Shown: positions 1 through 5,859 of the stretch, piece after piece
How positions within the stretch are numbered: position 1 is the stretch's first letter
Layout of the letters: each line of letters starts with the position of its first letter
Assembly: GCA_020346805.1 (NCBI GenBank)
Contig: CP070790.1
Span: 968,402-978,560 of the forward strand
Source: Planctomycetota bacterium
Lineage (GTDB): Bacteria > Planctomycetota > Phycisphaerae > UBA1845 > PWPN01
Reading direction: 5' to 3'
DNA length: 10,159 nt
Program-made: the position numbers and the translations under genes
The notes under the pieces: generated by a model
What the model was told of the DNA's origin: nothing
Databases searched by the model: none
Seen by the model: the letters and a program-made list of their open reading frames with translations, nothing else

Positions 1-774
1 CCAACCGAGTTCGGCTCCTATGCCGTCGTGGTCTTCCAGCATGGCTTTTTGTTAGCCAACTCGTTTTATAGTGAGATGCTCAGGCATTTATCCAGTCACG
101 GCTTCGTCGTCGTTGCCCCGCAGATGTATGAACCAGGCGGCTTACCCATCGGCCAACCTACTTCGCACGCAGAGGCCGTGCGGGCAATTGAAGTCCTTGA
201 CTGGCTGCCCGGGAAGCTGAACACCATTACAGGCGTTACCGCCGACACCGATACACTAGGTCTGGCGGGACATTCTCGCGGGGGGAAGGTGGTCTGGCTC
301 ATACTCTCACAGGACAGTTCACGGGCATTAGCGGTGGCCGGTGTGGAACCCGTCGACAGCGGGGGGGCGGAGGTGTGTTGTGAAGAACGTGTAATTCAAG
401 GCCCTTTTCCATTCCAATTACCCACCCTGGTGATCGGAGCCGGACTAGACTACCAAAGCATACTGCCATGCCTGTCCGGTTGTTTGCCGGCAGGATACAA
501 CCACCAACAGTTTTATGACGCGAGTAACTCACCGGCCTGGCACGTGGTCGCCGTCAATCAAGGACACATGGATATGCTCAACGATCGATTGGACGGTTGC
601 GGCCTGATGTGTCTTGTTTGTCCGGTCGGCCCCGAGCGGGCCGGTATGCGTCAGTTGACGGCAGGCTTATTGGCCGCCTTCTTCAGAGGCAGCCTTCAAG
701 GTGACGCGATTGCATATCACTATCTTACGGATACAACAACCGCACCAATAATCATCGAAGTCGAATACCGTTAA
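1..774 (+). CDS. Chlorophyllase/dienelactone-hydrolase-like alpha/beta hydrolase (5' end outside window)
   Basis: This frame is open from base 1 and ends with TAA at 772-774, so the true start lies left of the window; the GTG at 28 is internal. Numbering from that GTG, the oxyanion-loop motif 'VVFQHGF' is at the beginning, the nucleophile elbow 'GHSRGG' is at 81-86 (Ser83), the acid is probably Asp110 in 'VEPVDS', and the base His180 in 'QGHMDML'. The GHSRGG elbow, the Ser-to-Asp spacing of 27 residues and the GHMDML context match plant-type chlorophyllases and related bacterial esterases, which hydrolyse ester bonds. The catalytic triad therefore looks complete. The substrate is unknown; the family name should not be read as chlorophyll breakdown in this organism. 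A signal peptide cannot be judged because the N-terminus is missing. A run of seven G (361-367) lies just after the catalytic Asp codon. No partner gene is evident downstream. Confidence 0.88.
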   Translation, partial: PTEFGSYAVVVFQHGFLLANSFYSEMLRHLSSHGFVVVAPQMYEPGGLPIGQPTSHAEAVRAIEVLDWLPGKLNTITGVTADTDTLGLAGHSRGGKVVWLILSQDSSRALAVAGVEPVDSGGAEVCCEERVIQGPFPFQLPTLVIGAGLDYQSILPCLSGCLPAGYNHQQFYDASNSPAWHVVAVNQGHMDMLNDRLDGCGLMCLVCPVGPERAGMRQLTAGLLAAFFRGSLQGDAIAYHYLTDTTTAPIIIEVEYR

Positions 775-827
775 CTCGCCCTCTTGAATCACTCACCAAA
801 GCCGATAATCAACTATACACACCATGT

Positions 828-1040
828 CCAGGTAACGTCCCGGATAAATTGGGGAAGTTAGACGAAGCGGTCACATATTATGAAAAACCACTGAAAATCG
901 AGCCCCGCGATGCGGATAGATATTGCGCATTGGGGGATTTGTTTACCCGGCAAGGCCAAAAAGTGGAAGCAAGGGCTCTATATCGCAGGGCCCTGGAAAT
1001 AAACCCCCAAAATCCACGGGCCCGGGATGGGCTGCGTTGA
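828..1040 (+). pseudogene. TPR-repeat fragment without a convincing start
   Basis: The frame encodes two tetratricopeptide repeats: about 34 residues around 'GKLDEAVTYYEK', then a second with 'RRALEINPQNP', ending in TGA at 1038-1040. The first start-like codon is TTG at 849, with no good Shine-Dalgarno. TPR-like sequence ('GNVPDKLGKLDEA') already begins near 831, upstream of that codon. The frame stays open back to 705 but has no ATG or GTG and overlaps the end of the upstream hydrolase in another frame. A proline sits where TPR helix B normally has alanine ('YEKPLKIEP'). I infer a 5'-truncated remnant of a larger TPR protein. A genuine small two-TPR protein starting at TTG 849 (63 residues) is the alternative. 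TPRs mediate protein-protein contacts; no specific role can be assigned. Confidence 0.5.
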
Positions 1041-1064
1041 CGTATGGGGGAGCGGAATTATAAT
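1037..1064 (+). promoter_or_regulatory. Sigma-70-type promoter for the HEAT-repeat gene
   Basis: A -35 element TTGACG (1037-1042, five of six consensus bases) is separated by 16 bases from a perfect TATAAT (1059-1064). The -35 overlaps the TGA stop of the TPR fragment. Transcription would start near 1071, giving a leader of about 125 nucleotides before the ATG at 1197. Predicted from sequence only. Confidence 0.6.
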
Positions 1065-1101
1065 TTGTGTTAATAAAGGAACTTGGAAGCGTTGTTATGG
1101 T

Positions 1102-1147
1102 GCGGGATGCTTCCCGCCCTCCTTCCGTGCTGGTATCATACCACGGA
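1102..1147 (+). promoter_or_regulatory. Two consecutive hairpins in the leader of the HEAT-repeat gene
   Basis: The first hairpin is a perfect 6-bp stem GCGGGA/TCCCGC (1102-1107 and 1112-1117) with a four-base loop TGCT. The second has TCCG/CGGA (1124-1127 and 1144-1147) outside and TGGTA/TACCA inside (1131-1135 and 1139-1143), with a three-base bulge. Neither is followed by a T-tract, so simple intrinsic termination is unlikely. A possible ORF of 22 codons (1097-1165) runs through both, with GGAAG seven bases before its ATG. This could be a regulatory leader; no known riboswitch was recognised. The rest of 1041-1196 holds only the promoter and the ribosome binding site. Confidence 0.4.
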
Positions 1148-1196
1148 GTGAGCCGGCAATCGTAGCTGGCGCGAATTCCCCCGATCGGAGGTAACG

Positions 1197-3557
1197 ATGG
1201 AATGCAGGTGGGCTGATTCAGGATTATCCGTGATATTGCGCCTGGCAGTCATCGGTTATCTGGCCCTGGCCGGTGTAACCAACTGGTCTTGGGCTCAGCA
1301 AGCCGACACTGCCGACACAGGAGCTGTCAATGAGTCTAAAAGCGATGAGGCTATACCCGCCGTCGCCGTCGAGTCGGTGATAGACAAGCTGGAGAGTCAT
1401 TTCCGCGATTACCTGCACTTTGCCCTCATCGGCAATTTTGAAATCGCCGACACCAATGCCCAGGCCCTGCTGCAGCATTCCGAGATAAGTCCCAAACTTA
1501 CGGCAGCAGGAGCCGATAGCATACTGGCCCTGTCGGAGAAATACGAGAACAGCATCGAGATACTGACTATTATTATCAACAACACCGAGATCAATGAAAA
1601 CGCCCAGAAGATAATGAAACTTATTCGCGCCGCCCACAAATACGCGCGGATGAAGCCGGCCCGCATCAAAGAGAACATCAAACTCCTGCGGGGCACGCCG
1701 ATGGAACGGGCGGTGGGTTTGGAACGCCTGATCGAATCGGGCGAATACGCCGTTCCCTGGATGCTGGATTTATTGAAAGATCCCGAACAAAAAGATATGC
1801 ATCCTTTCATCGCCCAAGCCCTGCCGCAGTTAGGCAAAAGGGCGATCAATCCGCTGATTGCGGCTTTGGGGGTTAAGAACGAAGCGGCCAAACACTTCGT
1901 GGCCCAGGCATTGGGTAAAATCGGTTATCCGCAGGCTCTGCCTTATCTGAAGAGAATCGCCATTGATCCCAAGGTTAACGAACCGGTACGTGAGTCCGCG
2001 CAACAAGCCATCGAACAGGTGGTGGTGGGTGATCCGGAGATCAAGAAAAAACCTGCCGTCGAGTCATTCAACGATTTGGCCGAGCAATATTACAACGACC
2101 TGCAGTCGCTTCAGCCCGATCCCCGCGAAGAGAGAGCCAATGTATGGTTCCTTAACGATGAAACTTTAGAACCGATCGAAGTGCCTCGTGAAATTTACAT
2201 GTGGGTAATGTGCATGTACTGCTGCGAGGCTTCTCTGCAACTCCATAAGGACCAGCCGGAAACAGTAGCTTTATGGTTGGCGGCCAACTTCCGCCGGGAG
2301 TCGAATATGGGCCTGGATGTGCAGTCGGATGAACCGATCGATCCCAGCCAGAATCTCGATCGGACCAAGCCGGTAAACTTCCCGCGCAGCATTTACTTTG
2401 CCCAATTGTTCGGCTCCCGCTATTGCCAACTGGTCTTGCACCAGGCGATCAAGATTCGCAATCGTGACTCTCGGGCGGTGGCTTTGGGTGCGGTTGCCGC
2501 CTTGAACGCAATTGCGGGTACGGCCATGATGACCGATTCCGAGGAGCCCAACGGCAAGAGTTTGGTCGAGGCCATGCAGTTCCCCGACTTCCTGGTTCGC
2601 CTGAAGGCGGCTCTGGCCCTGGGACGGGCCATGCCCAAGGATCCGTTCCGGGGTTCGGATGAAGTAGTTCCGATTTTGGCGTCGGCGCTTTATCCGGCGG
2701 ACAAAAAGTTTTATCTGGTGGTGGAGCCGGCATCCGCTTCTCGCGAAACTATCGATTCAGGTTTGACGAAAACGGGGGCAATGGTCATCAGTGCCGACCG
2801 TCTGGGATCGGCCCTGGTTCGCGCCCATAAGGAAGTGACCCACCTGGACGGTATCTTCCTGGCCAGCGACATGGAAAGGCCTACGGTCATCGAAGCCGTT
2901 CGTACTTTAGCTGAGGACGAGCGGTTCGGCTTAGCCCCGATTATTGTATTCGTCAAATCCGGCGACGGCCTGATCATCGATAAGCTAATGGACCAGGATA
3001 AGCGCATCGGACGAGTGCTCGCTCTTAGCGAAGATGATAAACCCGACCCCGAACTGGCCGACAATCTATTGGAAAAGTTGCCTCAAGTGGCCGAGAAGTT
3101 CGGATATCAGGAACTGTTGCCCGAACTGAGGCTGGAACTGGCCATGGAGAGCGCATCGGTACTTGAATTGATTGCCGCCGGTGCGTCGTATGTTTATGAC
3201 GTGAGAGTAGCTGAGCCGGCGTTAATCCAGGTATTAATCCATCCTTCCGAAGAGCTTCGGATCAAGGCCCTGCAGGTCCTGTCATTGCTGGACACCGATG
3301 TCGCCCAACGGGCCATTGCCAAAGTTGCCTTGTCGCCGGAGCAGACTGAATCTCTTCGTCTCAAGTCTTTTGGCACCCTGGCGGATTCGGCCCGGCGATT
3401 TGGATCGCATCTGGACCAAGCGACTATTGATGTGCTGACCGAACTGGCCCTGGGCGAGCCCGATCTGATTATGCGCACGGCCGCCGGCAAGGCCCTGGGG
3501 GCATTAAATCTTCCCAGCCAACGGGCGGCGGATATTATCCTGCAGCCGAAAGATTAA
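1197..3557 (+). CDS. Secreted HEAT-repeat protein with a degenerate receiver-like domain
   Basis: The ATG is preceded by GGAGGT (1187-1192), a strong start. Residues 10-28 are hydrophobic and 'SWA|QQ' at 31-35 suggests signal-peptidase cleavage after Ala33, so the protein probably leaves the cytoplasm. HEAT-type helical repeats, with PBS-lyase-like 'AxxALGxIG' signatures, occupy roughly 165-275 (such as 'VAQALGKIGYPQALPYL'), 415-500 and 665-775. Residues 280-410 form a non-repeat segment rich in aromatics and Cys (C339, C342, C343). Residues 503-610 read as alternating strand and helix like a CheY receiver. The strand that should end in the phosphoacceptor reads 'DGIFLASDM', with Ala556 at that position, so phosphotransfer is unlikely. 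HEAT repeats usually scaffold protein contacts; no enzymatic function is visible. It appears monocistronic from the promoter at 1037. The domain order is read by eye and the receiver assignment is tentative. Confidence 0.87.
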   Translation: MECRWADSGLSVILRLAVIGYLALAGVTNWSWAQQADTADTGAVNESKSDEAIPAVAVESVIDKLESHFRDYLHFALIGNFEIADTNAQALLQHSEISPKLTAAGADSILALSEKYENSIEILTIIINNTEINENAQKIMKLIRAAHKYARMKPARIKENIKLLRGTPMERAVGLERLIESGEYAVPWMLDLLKDPEQKDMHPFIAQALPQLGKRAINPLIAALGVKNEAAKHFVAQALGKIGYPQALPYLKRIAIDPKVNEPVRESAQQAIEQVVVGDPEIKKKPAVESFNDLAEQYYNDLQSLQPDPREERANVWFLNDETLEPIEVPREIYMWVMCMYCCEASLQLHKDQPETVALWLAANFRRESNMGLDVQSDEPIDPSQNLDRTKPVNFPRSIYFAQLFGSRYCQLVLHQAIKIRNRDSRAVALGAVAALNAIAGTAMMTDSEEPNGKSLVEAMQFPDFLVRLKAALALGRAMPKDPFRGSDEVVPILASALYPADKKFYLVVEPASASRETIDSGLTKTGAMVISADRLGSALVRAHKEVTHLDGIFLASDMERPTVIEAVRTLAEDERFGLAPIIVFVKSGDGLIIDKLMDQDKRIGRVLALSEDDKPDPELADNLLEKLPQVAEKFGYQELLPELRLELAMESASVLELIAAGASYVYDVRVAEPALIQVLIHPSEELRIKALQVLSLLDTDVAQRAIAKVALSPEQTESLRLKSFGTLADSARRFGSHLDQATIDVLTELALGEPDLIMRTAAGKALGALNLPSQRAADIILQPKD

Positions 3558-3722
3558 ACGACAACTAACGATCCGCAAGTGTTACCTGATACCCAATCCT
3601 GCGTCCCATAAACTTCATATCACTACTATTACACCCATCGATTGAAGTCTTTTTGAGCGTCACCATGGAAGATATTGCAGAAGCTGCGAATTTTTATCAC
3701 ACGACACCCCCCAATCCGGCCG

Positions 3723-4052
3723 ATGGCCGTAATAGACACGGATGTCGAATGGAAGCTGAAGGGGGACACGACAGCAATGGATTTCCGGGTTAATTTGACC
3801 ATCGAATTGGATCAGGTGGCCAACGGATTGGCCGTTCAAACTCCCGTGCCGATACAGTTAGTCTGTCGGGAGGATTTTTGGTGCGCCCGCTGCGAGAATC
3901 CATCGTTCGAAACCGGATGGTATGATACTTTCCAAGAGGCGCTCACCGCGGGGGCGGAAGAAGTGGCGCTGGAAGTACACGGCATAAGCAACGATCAGCC
4001 TCACATCATCGGAAAAATCACACCGGATAGCGTTCCCATCCAAAAGCTTTAA
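3723..4052 (+). CDS. Small hypothetical protein, possibly HicB-like fold
   Basis: I do not recognise this protein. The frame ends with TAA at 4050-4052. Candidate starts are TTG 3675 (125 residues), ATG 3723 (109) and ATG 3777 (91, with GGGGGA about 12 bases upstream). I chose 3723 because the translation from there looks protein-like, while the preceding stretch is rich in Arg and Pro; no start has a strong ribosome binding site. The product is acidic and soluble, with no signal peptide or membrane helix. The core has a strand-rich N-terminal half, 'FWCARCENP' with a CxxC, and then 'GWYDTFQEALTAGAEEV'. That last pattern recalls the Thr-x-x-Glu-Ala helix of HicB-type partial RNase H folds, but there is no HicA toxin beside it, so a toxin-antitoxin role is not supported. 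A competing 43-codon ORF (ATG 3665 to TAA 3794-3796) overlaps the 5' part and is less likely. Confidence 0.6.
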   Translation: MAVIDTDVEWKLKGDTTAMDFRVNLTIELDQVANGLAVQTPVPIQLVCREDFWCARCENPSFETGWYDTFQEALTAGAEEVALEVHGISNDQPHIIGKITPDSVPIQKL

Positions 4053-4103
4053 GGGATCACCGTGTATCCCGATGGATCGGATTGCATTTCAAAGCCAGGG
4101 ATG

Positions 4104-4172
4104 ATACGAATTCCACTTCAAACATGCGCTAATTGAGCCAGACCCGGCACACGCTTGAAGTGGAATCCGTAT
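4104..4172. repeat. 69-bp element with 18-bp terminal inverted repeats
   Basis: Bases 4104-4121 and 4155-4172 are inverted copies (core ATTCCACTTCAA / TTGAAGTGGAAT) matching at 17 of 18 positions, separated by 33 bases. No T-tract follows on either strand and no target-site duplication is obvious. It could be a MITE-like or REP-like intergenic element, or a structured transcript end of the small gene at 3723-4052. Confidence 0.55.
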
Positions 4173-4207
4173 AATAACGTGAGGCAAAAAGGGGGCAGAC
4201 ATACAAA

Positions 4208-4241
4208 AACCGCTTATCCCAAATGATCGGGATAAGCGGTT
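4208..4241 (-). terminator. Intrinsic terminator, minus-strand orientation
   Basis: A perfect 13-bp inverted repeat (4208-4220 and 4229-4241; core CCGCTTATCCC / GGGATAAGCGG) encloses an eight-base loop. Read on the minus strand, the stem ends in GCGGTT and runs on as TTTGTATG, which fits a Rho-independent terminator for the minus-strand ompA-like gene. It lies about 440 bases past that gene's stop, so a long 3' untranslated region or earlier termination is possible. On the plus strand no U-tract follows. Confidence 0.6.
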
Positions 4242-4300
4242 AGAAATACTGCTGAACTTCTTTTGCCGACGCGGGCGGGCACCAATCAATAAGGTAAATT

Positions 4301-4328
4301 CGCTCATCCCGGTTCATCGGGATTGGCG
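4301..4328. repeat. Imperfect hairpin ATCCCG/CGGGAT
   Basis: ATCCCG (4306-4311) and CGGGAT (4318-4323) form a perfect 6-bp stem with a six-base loop, extended by CGC/GCG (4301-4303 and 4326-4328) across two unpaired or wobble positions. Its function is not evident. Confidence 0.35.
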
Positions 4329-4337
4329 TTCATTTAA

Positions 4338-4367
4338 CCCCCCTCAGTCCCTCCTTATTAAGGGGGG
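4338..4367. repeat. C6/G6-bounded intergenic inverted repeat
   Basis: Six C (4338-4343) and six G (4362-4367) bracket an 18-base loop containing CCTTATTAAGG. Similar C-run/G-run elements are scattered between genes in many bacterial genomes, so this is likely a dispersed non-coding repeat rather than a gene-specific signal. Confidence 0.4.
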
Positions 4368-4378
4368 CAATTACGATC

Positions 4379-4635
4379 CTAGCCCGCATATTTCACGGGT
4401 TTTACCGCCCGGCGGATGCTTTTTCCGCCCGCCTTCGTCAGAGCCGGCGATTTTTCCTCGACGTATTACCGAATACGCCTGTGGCAAATCGACGCCTCTT
4501 CCTTGACGGACGAAAAAATCATCGCGCCGGCAATTACACTCTGTAAATCAGCATAACATCGTTGTGCGATATAAATAATTTTCTCGGCGAATCTTACGAA
4601 TATCAGCGAAAACACCCGTGAAATATACGGGCTAG
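4379..4635. repeat. 257-bp segment bounded by 25-bp inverted repeats, with nested inverted repeats
   Basis: Bases 4379-4403 and 4611-4635 are inverted copies matching at 23 of 25 positions. Each copy is itself a small hairpin, CCCG and CGGG around a nine-base A/T-rich loop, and each ends inward in a T-rich run (GGGTTTT on plus, GGGTGTTTT on minus). Inside them GCCGGCG (4443-4449) and CGCCGGC (4525-4531) form a second inverted pair flanked by T- and A-runs, and CGTATT/AATACG (4462-4467, 4472-4477) an inner hairpin with a four-base loop. No protein-coding frame is convincing. The nested symmetry suggests a MITE-like non-autonomous element, a REP pair or a structured RNA. Together with the preceding hairpins it fills the gene-free stretch 4053-4677. 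Confidence 0.5.
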
Positions 4636-4677
4636 TTTGGGCTTCGAGCCAGCGTTGTTTCGAAGGCGTTGAAATTT

Positions 4678-5328
4678 TCAGCTTGTTCTTTTCATGGCGA
4701 AAATTTCGACGCGTCGATTGAAACTGCGGGTCTTGGTGGCACTGTTGTCGGCTACCGGCCGTTGCTCGCCCCAACCGGCGGCACACATGTCCGTGGCAAC
4801 ACCCAGGCTCCGCAGATGCCGGGCCACCGACAAGGCCCGCTGGCAGCTTAACTCATCGTTATCCTTCCAGCCGCTGACCTTGATAGGCTCATTGTCGGTA
4901 TGGCCGAAGATATAAATGTCATGATCGGCAAACTTCTGGTTGATGACGCTGGCAATCTGGTCCAGCGTTTTTTGACCGCTGGACTTGATCTTGGCCTTGC
5001 CGGAGTCGAACAGGACCGTTCCTTCGATGGAAGTCATGGCCCCACCAGGAACGGCATCCCACCCCTCGGCGGGGGCGGATTTGGCCATCTTATCCAGTTG
5101 TTCCTGGAGCCGATCGCGTTCGGCCCTTAAGGCCAGGAGCTGATCCTCGGCGGCAGCCCGGTCGCGGGCCGCCTGGTCGAGTTCGGCCTCCAGCTGGGCA
5201 ATACGCTCTTCCAGCGTAGGCCCCTGATCGACCTCGCTGATCGGTTGGTTCTGTTCGTTACAGCCGACGGCAACAACCAACAGACACAACATTAACAGTT
5301 TGGTAACAATTGGACGGGTTCGTGACAT
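4678..5328 (-). CDS. OmpA-family peptidoglycan-binding lipoprotein
   Basis: The ATG at 5326-5328 has AAGGAGG six bases upstream (minus strand, 5335-5341), so the start is secure; the product is 216 residues. The N-terminus is a lipoprotein signal, with a hydrophobic stretch (10-20) ending in 'VVAVGC' and Cys23 as the predicted lipidated residue. Its lipobox has Ala at -3, a tolerated variant. Residues 38-83 are a charged heptad-like coiled coil. Residues 104-212 are an OmpA C-terminal domain: 'VLFDSGKAKI', 'FGHTDNEPI' (Asp145), 'AAGWGEQRPVADN' and 'NRRVEI' (204-209); the Asp and Arg are the residues that bind diaminopimelate in this family. The architecture resembles Pal- or MotB/LafU-type anchors, but no TolB or MotA is nearby. 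It presumably tethers an envelope membrane to peptidoglycan. It is last in the minus-strand run, 95 bases below the LapA-like gene. Confidence 0.9.
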   Translation of the reverse strand: MSRTRPIVTKLLMLCLLVVAVGCNEQNQPISEVDQGPTLEERIAQLEAELDQAARDRAAAEDQLLALRAERDRLQEQLDKMAKSAPAEGWDAVPGGAMTSIEGTVLFDSGKAKIKSSGQKTLDQIASVINQKFADHDIYIFGHTDNEPIKVSGWKDNDELSCQRALSVARHLRSLGVATDMCAAGWGEQRPVADNSATKTRSFNRRVEIFAMKRTS

Positions 5329-5334
5329 GGCATT

Positions 5335-5341
5335 CCTCCTT
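5335..5341 (-). promoter_or_regulatory. Strong ribosome binding site of the OmpA-family gene
   Basis: AAGGAGG on the minus strand, six bases before the ATG at 5328. It fixes the start and indicates canonical Shine-Dalgarno initiation in this genome, in contrast to several neighbours. Confidence 0.75.
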
Positions 5342-5423
5342 AAAGGGTTGAATCGCCCGCACGTTTGGGGGAAGCGATCTTTAACTTTCCACTATTTATT
5401 TTCTTTCGCCGTCCGGAGACTTA

Positions 5424-5780
5424 TTATTCCTCCGTGATCGAACGGCGAACTTTCTCATCGATTCGCTTTTCGCGCTCCAGAAGTTTTTCGGCCAATCGTT
5501 GCTGCTCGTCCAACTTGGCTTCGGCCTTGCTGGATCGGCGGATTTGCTTGACTTCGCGTACGACGCTTACGATTTTACGAACCATCCACCAACCTATAAC
5601 CGAAATCACCGCGGTAACCAGAATCAACCACAACACATTGACTTGCTGATACCGTCTGAAGAACCAGATATCCGCTTTATGATTGCGGTTCATAAAGACA
5701 ATCAGCAATGCGATCACCAGCAGAAGAATAATCGCGCCTAATTTAAGATAAGCTTTGATGCTTTTTAGGGCAAGGGCCAT
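5424..5780 (-). CDS. LapA/DUF1049-like two-helix membrane protein
   Basis: The product has 118 residues. Two transmembrane helices are visible at about 14-30 and 48-68, joined by a short polar loop with 'NRNHKADIWFF', followed by a basic juxtamembrane stretch ('RRSS') and a charged coiled-coil tail (72-112). This layout, with an Asn after helix 1, a short beta-like 'ADIWFF' segment and a second helix containing 'GWWMV', matches the LapA (DUF1049) family, small inner-membrane proteins linked to lipopolysaccharide or envelope assembly in proteobacteria. The role in a planctomycete is not established. Upstream of the ATG there is only AGGA nine bases away, a weak ribosome binding site. It lies between the prepilin peptidase (79-base gap) and the OmpA-family lipoprotein (95-base gap) on the same strand, so the latter two probably form an envelope-related pair. 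Confidence 0.8.
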   Translation of the reverse strand: MALALKSIKAYLKLGAIILLLVIALLIVFMNRNHKADIWFFRRYQQVNVLWLILVTAVISVIGWWMVRKIVSVVREVKQIRRSSKAEAKLDEQQRLAEKLLEREKRIDEKVRRSITEE

Positions 5781-5820
5781 TTGTGTTTTTCCTGAAAAAA
5801 CGATTTGTTATTTACACTTA

Positions 5821-5842
5821 ACACCGACTGCAGGTCGGCCCT
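5821..5842. repeat. Short palindromic repeat CCGAC-TGCAG-GTCGG
   Basis: CCGAC (5824-5828) and GTCGG (5834-5838) form a 5-bp stem around TGCAG in the gap between the prepilin peptidase stop and the LapA-like start. A diverged relative with the same flanking ACAC lies at 4536-4553. It may be a dispersed repeat or a weak processing hairpin; no T-tract follows. Confidence 0.35.
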
Positions 5843-5859
5843 GATCCAGCCGGTTAAGA

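Noticed and set aside
1224..1891. Overlapping minus-strand open frames opposite the HEAT-repeat gene
   Set aside because: They have no ribosome binding sites or recognisable domains, and the plus strand has a good start, signal peptide and repeats.
3558..3722. tRNA or riboswitch between the HEAT gene and the small gene
   Set aside because: No cloverleaf, T-loop signature or known aptamer pattern was found; nothing else is supported there.
3723..4052. Toxin-antitoxin module (HicB-like)
   Set aside because: Only a weak resemblance in one helix, and no HicA-like ORF on either side.
4089..4307. Minus-strand open frame of 72 codons in the repeat-rich gap
   Set aside because: It spans the 69-bp inverted repeat and the terminator stem, so its codons are explained by the palindromes.
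4053..4677. CRISPR array suggested by several repeats in a short interval
   Set aside because: The repeats are inverted pairs of different sequences, not regularly spaced direct repeats, and there is no cas gene.
4466..4786. Minus-strand open frame in the intergenic region, overlapping the OmpA gene end
   Set aside because: It overlaps the real gene in another frame and then runs through the inverted-repeat segment; the translation shows no family.
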